From the NCBI RefSeq assembly GCF_030020805.1, contig NZ_CP125098.1, forward strand, positions 5,107,501 to 5,171,500: a DNA stretch of 64,000 nucleotides, written 5' to 3'. The notes below the pieces were generated by a model that saw nothing but the letters and a program-made list of their open reading frames with translations, did no database searches and had not been told where the DNA came from. Made by a program: the position numbers and the translations under genes. The stretch comes from Paenibacillus sp. RC67. Its GTDB lineage: Bacteria; Bacillota; Bacilli; Paenibacillales; NBRC-103111. Position 1 is the first letter of the stretch; each line of letters starts with the position of its first letter. Shown one piece after another: positions 54,996 through 63,825 of the stretch.

Positions 54996-55999
54996 TCAAA
55001 GCAACTTCAGAGCTTTCAGTAAGGCGTATTCGCATGATTTAGCACCTTCTTGGGAAAAATGCGCATCTGGGAACATGGGAGCCAAATGATGATATCCAGG
55101 ATATACATGCAATTCGACTAAGACGCCATCAAAGGCCAATTGTTTTGCAAATAATAGGGCTTCATCGATGAACAAATCAATGCTGCCAATACTGATATAA
55201 GTGGGTGGTACAGTGATTTTGCACGGGCAGGAACGTAATACTCACTTACCTCCTCCTGACCTGTTTCATGTCCTAGAACCGATTTCCAGCCGAAATAATT
55301 ACTTCGTTTTGTCCAAACGAATTCACCGGCATGCGGATGCTCTGGCGTAATACCCGTGCGGTCATCGAGCATTGGGCTGCGCAGCCTCAGATGATGGATA
55401 TCGAATTCCTTTTGATCACGAATGAATAGGGCTAGACCTGCTGCTAAACCACCGCCAGCGCTGCTGCCTGCAATAGCGACTTTCTGAGTATCTATTGACA
55501 ATTCCACGGCATGTTCAATACACCATTTTAAGCCTGAATAACAATCCTGCAATTGACTTGGCTGAACATGTTCCGGCGCTAGACGATAATACACAGATAC
55601 GCAGCAAAAACCATGCTGTACAGCCAGTGACGCATTGCCTGGTCGATCAACGATTGGACTACCCAAAACCATTCCGCCACCGTGAATCGAATAATATAAC
55701 GGCATCTTTTTATATTTTGGCTGGCTGGGCTTAATAATTTCTATGCGAATATCAGGACCGCCAAAATAACTTGGCACCGCCCTTTCTTCGAATGTGACAG
55801 GGAACATCTGTGTTACATCGATTTGCGGTAACATCTTTGATTGATTTTCACGTGATTCCATTAGCGTAGTTTCGGTAAGATCACTTGTTGGAAATAAATC
55901 AATGGCACTAATAATTTCCAGATCAATCAGATGTCTGCTTCTGCTATTTTGTTCACTCATTGTTATTGTTGCCTCACTTTCTTGATATCCACCATTCAT
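54996..55999 (-). pseudogene. HSL-type alpha/beta hydrolase (esterase), frameshifted near the C-terminus
   Basis: A carboxylesterase/lipase of the hormone-sensitive-lipase family. The oxyanion motif HGGG (about 105-108) and the nucleophile motif GSSAGG are present. The open frame ends early at 55118, but the expected C-terminus continues in another frame to a TGA at 54996: VPPTYISIGSIDLF, then the catalytic-histidine region YPGYHHLAPMFP. The break is at the T4 run 55217-55220, consistent with loss of one base (ARAK-ITVPPT restored by one extra base). Real mutation or homopolymer read error. Confidence 0.8.
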
Positions 56000-56032
56000 T
56001 AGTTGTTCCTGCTGAAATCGAATGATGATGGC

Positions 56033-56434
56033 TCAAGTATTCCCCATTTGGATCGATTTCAAAGGTAATTCATATTCTAAAGTTTGCAATAAGCTATCTA
56101 TATGAAAACAATAACTTAGAATCATTTTTGACATAGAAAAAGACTGATGAAGAAATTTCATCAGTCTTTTTCTATGTGAATAAACAATTCTCTTAATGGT
56201 ATCAATGGAGAGAAAATATTCTTCAGCAAGCTGCTCCATACTACTATTATTCTTAAATGCAAGTCTAATAGCGGCATTTCGGTGATCAAGCCACTGTCTT
56301 CCGCCACTTAAGGTTCCCCAACGGCTATATTCCTTCTCCTGCTTAGGAATGTAAATAGTTTCTCCTTGAATATACTGTTGGATCTCTATGATTAGCTTTT
56401 CAGGTAATAGTTTTTTGGCATTCGTATATTTCAA
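56033..56434 (-). CDS. CD3324-family protein (Mor/sigma-like helix-turn-helix)
   Basis: About 133 residues from a TTG at 56434 (GGTGGAG five to eight bases upstream); the ATG at 56461 has no ribosome site. It begins KYTNAKKLLPEKLIIEIQ and has the family motif GETIYIPKQ and an HTH-like stretch EQLAEEYFLSIDTIKRIVYS. CD3324 proteins usually stop soon after this helix; here about 40 extra residues follow, encoded across a perfect inverted repeat, so the tail may be readthrough of a lost stop codon. Function unknown; DNA binding is likely. Confidence 0.7.
   Translation of the reverse strand: MKYTNAKKLLPEKLIIEIQQYIQGETIYIPKQEKEYSRWGTLSGGRQWLDHRNAAIRLAFKNNSSMEQLAEEYFLSIDTIKRIVYSHRKRLMKFLHQSFSMSKMILSYCFHIDSLLQTLEYELPLKSIQMGNT
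56131..56177. repeat. Perfect 21-bp inverted repeat inside the CD3324-like gene
   Basis: Arms 56131-56151 and 56157-56177 (ACATAGAAAAAGACTGATGAA and its complement, cited here only as ACATAG...GATGAA) flank a five-base loop. Internal A5/T5 tracts make it terminator-like on both strands, yet it lies within the reading frame. Confidence 0.85.
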
Positions 56435-56472
56435 TTTACTCCACCCCTTATTTTTAATCACACAAAATAAGG

Positions 56473-56561
56473 TGCAAAGCCAAAATATTAAAAAAGCTTA
56501 TTCAGCGTTATAAAATATTTCGCCCCATACAAAGTAACGCTTCCTAATAATTGGCTTTGCA
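56473..56561. repeat. Nested inverted repeats upstream of the CD3324-like gene
   Basis: Outer arms TGCAAAGCCAA (56473-56483) and TTGGCTTTGCA (56551-56561); inner arms AGCGTTA (56504-56510) and TAACGCT (56535-56541). Together they could fold into one long two-stage stem. No gene lies here. It may be a structured leader RNA, a small RNA or the remains of a tiny mobile element. Confidence 0.55.
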
Positions 56562-56659
56562 TGAGTAGTAGAAGTCACGGACAATCTCAAGAAATTATCC
56601 ATCAGTAGGCACCCCCTTTACTTTGCTAGTATAGCATATCTTCAAAAGAATGCTCTCTT

Positions 56660-56800
56660 GTAACCGCTGGAATCGAACGTGATTATGATTCGATAAAGAT
56701 CGCCGAGCATTGGGACGTAATAGAAGCCATACTGCCCCCAGAAAAGGGTCATCAAATGGATACAGACACAGCATTGCTTCAGCAACGCTGTGTCTGTTGA
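56660..56800 (+). pseudogene. Possible SnoaL-like protein C-terminal remnant
   Basis: The plus strand reads KIAEHWDVIEAILPPEKGHQ, like the C-terminal strand of SnoaL-type NTF2-fold proteins (the 'EHWDV' signature). No start or upstream domain is present. The last part overlaps an 11-bp hairpin ACAGACACAGC/GCTGTGTCTGT (56762-56797). Confidence 0.35.
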
Positions 56801-56859
56801 AAAGCCTATGTGAGGCATATCATCCTGCCCTGTCTCTACTGATATCTGCTTCTACTCCG

Positions 56860-59800
56860 TTATTTGATCGAATTGGAGAATTTGACCAACAGGTCGGCTT
56901 GTTCGTTAGTAAATGCTTTATTCTTCTGCGCACCGACTTCATGTATATAGGCTTCGATCTTGCCGCTTGCGGCATTTTGATTCCCCTTGTTGGCTGCATC
57001 CTTAGCCCCTTGAAGCTTTGAACAAAGCGAATTGGCCAACTGTTCTTTCCCATTCTGTGTCAAGAACCCTGTTGTCAATTCACATAAACTATCGTAAGTC
57101 ACTTCTACTGTGTAGCTAATATTGTAGGAAGCGGTGTTTGAGGCTTGATCCGACACAGTGACAGTCAATATTTGGGTTCCCAGCCCTAAAGTGTACGCGG
57201 GGGCGCTAATGAGCGCGTTACCGCATGGATTCATAGTCAATCCGGATAAGCGGTCTTCTGCGCTGCAACTGATGTATACTGCCTGGCTTACGGTATAGGT
57301 CCCGCCACCCTGAAAATTAACGATTGGCGGTGTTTTGTCTAGCTTAAAGGTTAACATTTTTTCATTTTCTTTGTTGCCGGCTGTATCGACAGCGTAGTAC
57401 TTTAGCGATGTGATCCCTTCTTCAGCAATAAGTATGGATGCAGTTCTCCCTTGCACCGTAACGGGATCTCTCGCCAGAGTTCCTTCAACACGGTAGGTAA
57501 CCGATTGTACACTCGTTCTTCCGGTTCCATCTAAAGCCGACAGAGTGACCGTCACATCGTTTTTGTTCCATCCCGCCACGTTAGGAGACGGAGCCACAGT
57601 GGCAGTCGTGACCGGGGGATTGGTTGGGGTACCCTTCAACACATTGTCAATTCCGTAAACCTTGATGCCCCAAATATTATTCCATTTGTTTACGTTGCTT
57701 CCGTTTCCGTTGTATTTCAGGTAGCGGCCATAGGCAAAGCCTGATACAAGGTATTCCTCGTAGGTTTGCGTCGTTCCGCTGTTTTGTGCGGAGATCGCCT
57801 GTGTCCAGTTTTGCCCGTCTTCCGACACTTCGATCGTAAATGGATATATCCGGCTTTCTCCTGCGTTGAACGAAATTTTCACAGAGGTGATGATTCGTTT
57901 GGCACCTAAATCTAGAATGGCATATTGATTGCCTTCCGCAGCCCATCTGGTGTCGTTCTTACCATCGATCAGATGGTCAACTTCGTTACCGGTCTGGGAG
58001 GCCGAAGCCGTGGCTACAAACACCCTCAGCTGCGAAGCTTCCTTCTGCGAATCCCGGGGGGTATCCTCCATATGCGGCAGGGAGATATTTAACTCGCGCT
58101 TGGCAAGGTCAAAGGTTACGTCTGAGCCCAGGGCGGCACCGATAAAGGAGCTAGGGACAACCACATCCTCGTTCGGTTTTTGGATTGGCGCATCTAACGT
58201 AATCACTTGGTCATCGACTATAGCGGTGATACTATTGACCTGCATGCGAAGTTTCTTGTCATACGTATCCACAACCAGCGTGTTGGTCGCTGCTTCCCAG
58301 ATTACCGGATAGCCAAGTTTCTCCAGGACCGCTCGGATGGGAACATAGACAATATTTCCTTTTATAAATGGCGCTTGCCCTGTAAACTTGACCGTACTTC
58401 CCGCTACCTTCACCCATATGGATTCGTTGACGACAACCTGGGTTACCGCTGATTGAGCGGGGGTTTGATACTTGACCCCGGTCTGGTCGGAATTCGCGAG
58501 CCACTGATGAAAATCAGTTTGCGTTATGGGCTGTGCCTTACTATCATGCAAGTAATTCGTAGCGATAAAGCTTACTTGGGTGCCTGGTGCCATGTCAATC
58601 AATTTGGTTTTGTAAGTATTGATTTTGGAATTAATCACCTTCAGTTTCCCCTGATTCACAACGAAGTCGCGATTGATCGAGGAAGCAAAATTGGCTCCTT
58701 GGATCTCGACGGTACCATTGCCGTCCAGCTCGGTAAATCTGTCCAGACTCCCCCACAAAGCAGTGCCGAACAAAGTGATTTTCTTCGTAAAGCTAGGGCT
58801 AGTTTTCACTCCGATAGGAATCAGATTGTGACTGGTTATCCCAACAAGCTGCGTATTGATGAAGTTAAATCCTTCAGGAGCGATGTCCTCAACCAGAAAA
58901 GCAATCCTGCTGTTATCCGAAGCATAGCCAAGCGACAAGCCCGAGGGTGCCGTTCCGTTCTCGGATTTCAGCGTCAGGCCTACCCCGGCCGGGAAGGTAA
59001 AGTTGTTGTAAAACAAAATATGCTTGGCATCCCCTAGCACGAACGCTTCGAAGTTGTTCTTCATGTAACCTTCAATGCTGCTCCTGTCTGCCTCAAAGGC
59101 ATCCTTTTCGGCAGACGTCGAGCCTTTGGGAGGGCTATTGCTCCAAGAGCCCCATTTGCTTTCGGAGCCGTCCACCAGATTGCCGTAATTTAACTGCGTA
59201 TTCATGATCAGGGCATGCTCGGTGCCCCCGCCTACCCGAATCCCCGTGCGCCAGACTTGGCCGCCCATGTATTCGACATAGGCATGGTCGTTTTTGTTCG
59301 TGAACAGATCGATGAAATTATAAGAATTTCTCACGCCGATATTGATAAGGCTTACATTATTGCCCATACCCCGGATGGTATACGGATAAGGAATCACTGT
59401 CTTATAATCCTGCTCCGGATAGTCGAGGGATAAGCCTCTAACAATAGCATTTGGGGATACCTGGATGAACGGTGTGTCGTTCTCCTGATTCTTACCCGGA
59501 TACACTTCAATCGTAGATCCGAGATTCATTGGAGCTTGTGGCGTATCGAGCGCCCCTCTCAGCTCCACACCTTCCGGTACAGTCAAATTCGCTTTCACCG
59601 CGTATTTCCCTGACGGTAAGAATACAATACCCCCGCCGTTCTGCCCGGCATCATTCAAAGCCGCCTGGATCGCCGCGCTGTCATCCGTAACATTGTCGGC
59701 TTTAGCCAGATAAGGAGCTGCCTTAACGTTATACAACACGGCCTTCGCCGGTTTTTTCTCCAAAATACCGACTTCCGGAAACGTTGGAACCTTCTCCATA

Positions 59801-61164
59801 GCCACCGGAGTATGGTCGATCGTTACACCCTTGGTGCTGTTGTTCGTAATATTGGCTGCTGCTTTGAAGCGGTTGCCTAGCAGACTTCCTGCGCTTTGTA
59901 CCCCATACGTTGCCTGCGGGGCAGCATTATTGAAATCAGAATCCAGGATACTGGCGTATCCGCTGGAAATCTCAACCTTGCCACGTTCCACGTCGAGGTC
60001 GTGTGCCATTAGAATTCCGCTTCCTTCATGCAGAACCGCATAACCGGAGACATCGATCTTCCAGTTCATGAGGTTGACCTTGCTATCAAAGGTGTTGCGG
60101 AGGACGATGCCATTCTCGCTATCGGTAATTTTGACGTTGGTAAATATCACGCCCGCATTGGACGTATTCTCTATCGCTACGCCGATATAGCAGTTTTTGA
60201 AGCTCAGTCCGTAGTTCTCGCCGTTCGGAAACTGATCCTTAAGCCGCATATTCGATTCTGAGTTATAGGCTTCTACATTGAACGAGTTCAGCGTGTGGAA
60301 TCCTACATTATAGCCTTCCGCCGACAAGAATCGGCCGTAGGACCAATCGTTCCGATGCATCTCGATCGCGATGCCTTTCTCATACATAAACGTACGGTGT
60401 GCCCCTGCCGCACTCGGCGAGCCGGGCAGTCCGGAGGCTTCCCAATATTCCGGGGAAAAATCGACATGCTCAACGCGCCCCACATCGGCCAGTGCGTCGA
60501 TAATAATTCCCGCTTTGAGCGGTGAACCTGTTATATTACGTATGACAGGGCACCCGCCCATAGTAAGCGCTTTCTTAAAGCCGATGTAAGAATTTACAAA
60601 TTGAACGTTCTCAACCGTACTGTAGTTGTCCCCCCAGATCGAAGGATCCCCCATCATTATTGAAGGCGGATACGCATTGATGTTATCCGGAGTCTGCTCG
60701 GGATACCAGATCGCCAGATTCCGGACGGCCGTGACCGGCTGCAGAGTAATAAAAGCCTTGGCGTCTGCATTGCCTCTCCCTGCGTAAGCCATGAGAACTG
60801 TTCCTTCAACGGGCTGGCCTTTTACAGCTGGTTTGATTTCTCCAATTAAGGTAGTCCCTTTGGGTACCGTGAGATTCCCGCGAAGCGCATACTTACCCTT
60901 CGGCACATAAACCGCTCCGCCCCCTGCCTGGGCCATGAAGTTCAAGGCGTTTTGAAAGGCTGCCGTATTATCCGTTACTCCATCTGCAACAGCTCCAAAT
61001 TCCTGTACCGTCGCACCTGCCACGACCAGCTCATCCGATTGGTAGCTGGATTCGAACAGCTGCCAGTCGGGGTTCACATTGTCAGCCAACGCGATTGAAG
61101 ACAACAGCATCGTCAAAACCACAGTAACGACTAGAGCTACTGCACTAATTCCTTTTCTCGCCAT
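56860..61164 (-). CDS. Giant exported protein with two pectate-lyase-fold domains and FIMAH
   Basis: A 1434-residue secreted protein. Signal peptide 1-28. Two right-handed beta-helix domains of the pectate_lyase_3 type, each opening with a matching motif (FGAVADGVTDNTAAFQNAL; DNVTDDSAAIQAALNDAG), fill about 48-430 and 475-900. Then come a copper-amine-oxidase N domain (about 935-1035), a discoidin/F5-8C (CBM32-like) domain (about 1050-1190), an Ig-like region and a C-terminal FIMAH domain (about 1355-1434, IEAYIHEVGAQKNKAF). GGAGGA lies 7 bases before the ATG. It probably binds or cleaves a wall polysaccharide such as a pectin or glycosaminoglycan; no catalytic residues can be named. Confidence 0.85.
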   Translation of the reverse strand: MARKGISAVALVVTVVLTMLLSSIALADNVNPDWQLFESSYQSDELVVAGATVQEFGAVADGVTDNTAAFQNALNFMAQAGGGAVYVPKGKYALRGNLTVPKGTTLIGEIKPAVKGQPVEGTVLMAYAGRGNADAKAFITLQPVTAVRNLAIWYPEQTPDNINAYPPSIMMGDPSIWGDNYSTVENVQFVNSYIGFKKALTMGGCPVIRNITGSPLKAGIIIDALADVGRVEHVDFSPEYWEASGLPGSPSAAGAHRTFMYEKGIAIEMHRNDWSYGRFLSAEGYNVGFHTLNSFNVEAYNSESNMRLKDQFPNGENYGLSFKNCYIGVAIENTSNAGVIFTNVKITDSENGIVLRNTFDSKVNLMNWKIDVSGYAVLHEGSGILMAHDLDVERGKVEISSGYASILDSDFNNAAPQATYGVQSAGSLLGNRFKAAANITNNSTKGVTIDHTPVAMEKVPTFPEVGILEKKPAKAVLYNVKAAPYLAKADNVTDDSAAIQAALNDAGQNGGGIVFLPSGKYAVKANLTVPEGVELRGALDTPQAPMNLGSTIEVYPGKNQENDTPFIQVSPNAIVRGLSLDYPEQDYKTVIPYPYTIRGMGNNVSLINIGVRNSYNFIDLFTNKNDHAYVEYMGGQVWRTGIRVGGGTEHALIMNTQLNYGNLVDGSESKWGSWSNSPPKGSTSAEKDAFEADRSSIEGYMKNNFEAFVLGDAKHILFYNNFTFPAGVGLTLKSENGTAPSGLSLGYASDNSRIAFLVEDIAPEGFNFINTQLVGITSHNLIPIGVKTSPSFTKKITLFGTALWGSLDRFTELDGNGTVEIQGANFASSINRDFVVNQGKLKVINSKINTYKTKLIDMAPGTQVSFIATNYLHDSKAQPITQTDFHQWLANSDQTGVKYQTPAQSAVTQVVVNESIWVKVAGSTVKFTGQAPFIKGNIVYVPIRAVLEKLGYPVIWEAATNTLVVDTYDKKLRMQVNSITAIVDDQVITLDAPIQKPNEDVVVPSSFIGAALGSDVTFDLAKRELNISLPHMEDTPRDSQKEASQLRVFVATASASQTGNEVDHLIDGKNDTRWAAEGNQYAILDLGAKRIITSVKISFNAGESRIYPFTIEVSEDGQNWTQAISAQNSGTTQTYEEYLVSGFAYGRYLKYNGNGSNVNKWNNIWGIKVYGIDNVLKGTPTNPPVTTATVAPSPNVAGWNKNDVTVTLSALDGTGRTSVQSVTYRVEGTLARDPVTVQGRTASILIAEEGITSLKYYAVDTAGNKENEKMLTFKLDKTPPIVNFQGGGTYTVSQAVYISCSAEDRLSGLTMNPCGNALISAPAYTLGLGTQILTVTVSDQASNTASYNISYTVEVTYDSLCELTTGFLTQNGKEQLANSLCSKLQGAKDAANKGNQNAASGKIEAYIHEVGAQKNKAFTNEQADLLVKFSNSIK

Positions 61165-61321
61165 GCGCTTTCCTCCTCTAAATAGTCTTTCGGTTAACCT
61201 AATAAGCTATCTTAGATGTCATGGGCGCTCGCAGCAGCAGTGTTTATACGAGGGGAGCCAGCCGTTTCGGCTGTTTCCCCAGTTCCTGACAAACGTAAAT
61301 ACAACAACTTGTTCCTACGGC

Positions 61322-62101
61322 TTATTTGTTACCTTCCAAGAGGTAGCGCTGCAAATAATCAAGGCTGATGGCAACGCTCTCAAATGGATCCCGGCGGCAT
61401 GTATCCTGTTCCACCACATACCACTCCACGCCTGTCTCACGGCATGCATCCATAATTCCCTTGTAATTCATGTTCCCTTCGCCTAGCTCGGCAGTGGCCT
61501 GTTTGCCGTTCACGATAGCCATATCCTTAAGGTGAACTACCTGCATTTGGCCCTCCACCTTACGAATCCATTCGATTGGATCGGCTCCACCTGCTTGCAG
61601 CCAATACAAGTCCAGTTCAAATCCAAAATGCTTCGGATTCGATTCGTTCAGAAGGATGTCCATTCCGGTGATGCCATCCCTACTTTCAAATTCAAAAGCA
61701 TGATTATGATAGATGAATTGTAATCCGTACTGTTCCTTAAGACGAAGCGCAATGTCTGAAGCCTGCTTAGCAAAGGTGCGATAACCTTCCTGGCTGGTGC
61801 GGTAATGATCTGGAAGCCCACCAATCCCTACATATTTACAGTCCCACCGCTGATGCTCCCGTGCCAGCGCATCCAGATCATTCTCAAGCCGGTCCCACGA
61901 AATATGGGTTGCACAGATCTTCAATCCGCTTTCATCGGCATATTCCTTGACCTGCGCCGGATTCATCGGCCCAATGCCGGATACTTGAACAGCAGTGTAA
62001 CCAATGTCCGCTACCTTCTGAAAGGTCGTTCTTAGTGCTTCCGGTGTCTTGGCAAATTCTCTGAGTGTATACATTTGAACAGCAATTTGGGAAGGTTGCA
62101 T
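61322..62101 (-). CDS. Sugar phosphate isomerase/epimerase (xylose-isomerase-like TIM barrel)
   Basis: About 259 residues from ATG 62101 (AGGAG 12 bases upstream); the ATG at 62113 lies too close to that site. It is an AP_endonuc_2-type TIM barrel like IolE/IolI and the tagatose epimerases. Predicted metal ligands are in FIYHNHAFEFE, GFELDLYW and VVHLKDM. It follows the Gfo/Idh/MocA gene by about 30 bases. Such pairs oxidise and isomerise inositols or 3-keto-sugars. The exact substrate is unknown. Confidence 0.88.
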   Translation of the reverse strand: MQPSQIAVQMYTLREFAKTPEALRTTFQKVADIGYTAVQVSGIGPMNPAQVKEYADESGLKICATHISWDRLENDLDALAREHQRWDCKYVGIGGLPDHYRTSQEGYRTFAKQASDIALRLKEQYGLQFIYHNHAFEFESRDGITGMDILLNESNPKHFGFELDLYWLQAGGADPIEWIRKVEGQMQVVHLKDMAIVNGKQATAELGEGNMNYKGIMDACRETGVEWYVVEQDTCRRDPFESVAISLDYLQRYLLEGNK

Positions 62102-62132
62102 ATCTGAAATCATCTCCTAAAATGACATTTGA

Positions 62133-63299
62133 TTAATGCGATCCGCTAACTTCAAAAGCTTTGTCCGGAGCCGCTATCTTCTGAAAGGTGGAATTTTTAA
62201 TCTTTTCCATCAGCTTCTCATGGAACAGATCGGCATCAATCGGCAGTTCTACCCAGTTGTCGGTCCATGAAGAAAGGTACATCGCATTGGAAAGCGTCAG
62301 GCCAAGGATTCCCTCTTCTCCCGGTGCGAGGAGAGGCTCGTTATGCAGGATCGCGTTGGTAAAATTCTGCAAAATGCCCTTGTGCTGATCGCCGCCACCC
62401 GGCTTCACTGGAATCTCGCATTTCCAACATTCAGGAGTACCGAAGCCACCTGCAAATTCAGCGTTAAATTTTGGCTCAGGTGTGCGCAACCGCCAGAAGG
62501 TCAGGGTACCGTTCTCTACTACGATTTTCCCGTTATCCCCATTAATCTCGAAACGGTTCGTTCCCGGTGCTTCACCGGTAGTGGTTATGAACAAGCCGGT
62601 AGCGCTGTTCTCATACTCGACAAAAGCGGTTACATCATCTTCGACCTCGATATCCCGATACTTGCCGAAATGACAGAAGGCACGCACACGCTTTGGCATC
62701 ATCCCGGTTATCCACTGCCACAGATCGAGCTGGTGTGGATCTTGGTTTAGCAGCACACCACCGCCTTCGCCGCCCCAGGTCGCCCGCCAGCCACCGGAAT
62801 TGTAATAGTGCTGCGTTCTGTACCAGTTTGTGATAATCCAGTTGGTGCGACGGATTTCACCTAGCTCTCCTGACTGAATAAGTTCTCTGAGCTTTTGGTA
62901 AAGCGGGTTCGTGCGCTGGTTGTACATAATTCCGAACTTGAGCTCGGGATGGGCTGCAGCGGTGTCGTTCATTTCCTGCACAGCCTTGGTGTACACGCCT
63001 GCCGGCTTCTCGATCAAGACATGATATCCAGCGTTTAGCGCATCTATGGCCAGCGTCGGGTGATCATAATGGGGTGTCGCAATAAGTACGGCATCCACTG
63101 TCTTTGCTTTAATCAGTTCCTCCGGACTGCTGTACCGTCTCACATCAGCCGGCAGATTCTCTTCCGCCCATTCCAGACGCTCCTTACTGGTATCGCACAC
63201 TGCCGCCAGCTCTGCATTCTTGATCTCACCCAGCAGGCTGATTGCATGTGCCCGGCCCATGTTCCCTACTCCAATAATTCCATAACGTACGGTTTTCAT
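62133..63299 (-). CDS. Gfo/Idh/MocA-family oxidoreductase
   Basis: A 388-residue NAD(P)-dependent dehydrogenase. The Rossmann motif GVGNMGRAHA (about 11-20) and the family EKPAG motif with catalytic lysine (about 97-101) are clear, and DPHQLDLWQW holds the usual catalytic histidine. It is first in the operon with the TIM-barrel isomerase. It likely oxidises a cyclic sugar or inositol and feeds the isomerase. The promoter at 63548-63576 carries the box shared with the GH38 operons, which links this step to mannoside use. Confidence 0.9.
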   Translation of the reverse strand: MKTVRYGIIGVGNMGRAHAISLLGEIKNAELAAVCDTSKERLEWAEENLPADVRRYSSPEELIKAKTVDAVLIATPHYDHPTLAIDALNAGYHVLIEKPAGVYTKAVQEMNDTAAAHPELKFGIMYNQRTNPLYQKLRELIQSGELGEIRRTNWIITNWYRTQHYYNSGGWRATWGGEGGGVLLNQDPHQLDLWQWITGMMPKRVRAFCHFGKYRDIEVEDDVTAFVEYENSATGLFITTTGEAPGTNRFEINGDNGKIVVENGTLTFWRLRTPEPKFNAEFAGGFGTPECWKCEIPVKPGGGDQHKGILQNFTNAILHNEPLLAPGEEGILGLTLSNAMYLSSWTDNWVELPIDADLFHEKLMEKIKNSTFQKIAAPDKAFEVSGSH

Positions 63300-63547
63300 T
63301 AAAAATCACTTCTTCCTTTAAAAGTATACTGCATGGATGAATCCTTCTGAGAAGCGAGCTCATGGCGGGATTCCCCCACCAGTTCCTCACTTCGTTCGTT
63401 GGCCCTTGCTCAGCACAGGTTTCCTTATTTTAGTAATGAAGTCAAAAGTAACCCGCTCCTTCTCAATTGGTTCAACACAGTGCTTAGCATCACCAGCTGC
63501 GTAAAAATTAAAGGCATCCCCTGCAAATCGTTGGTCGACCAGAACTG
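63300..63547. other. Leader region of the MocA-type operon
   Basis: About 250 bases between the conserved promoter and the start codon. I see no gene or clear hairpin. Long leaders also precede the other members of this promoter set at 26.3 kb. Confidence 0.4.
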
Positions 63548-63600
63548 ATTATAACACTCAAAAAAAGACATGTAAATATATTGTATATTCAATTATGTAA
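63548..63600 (-). promoter_or_regulatory. Sigma-A promoter with shared box, MocA-type operon
   Basis: Minus-strand -35 TTTACA (63571-63576) and -10 TATAAT (63548-63553), 17 bp apart, with the plus-strand box TTGTATATTCAATTATGTAA (63581-63600) upstream of the -35. Near-identical in layout to the promoters at 12.6 and 26.5 kb. Confidence 0.7.
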
Positions 63601-63763
63601 TTATATATTTTTAATATCTATATGCTATTTTTTTATAAAAATAAAACTAATTTTTTTAATATTTTGAATCACTAGGAGCATATTCTTCACTTCTGAACCT
63701 CATGTAATCCCTCAAGAAAATCAAGTAATGTATCCATCCAATCGATAGCTTTAGTTCAATAGC

Positions 63764-63802
63764 TTTACACAAATGAATATTAGTTGTATATTTGTTATAA
63801 AA
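63764..63802 (+). promoter_or_regulatory. Promoter and operator of the second gntR-type gene
   Basis: -35 TTTACA (63764-63769), -10 TATATT (63787-63792), 17-bp spacer. The box GTTGTATATTTGTTATAA (from 63783) overlaps the -10 and is identical to the one before the gntR-type gene at 19953. Confidence 0.65.
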
Positions 63803-63825
63803 AACATACAAGGAGCAATGATGTT

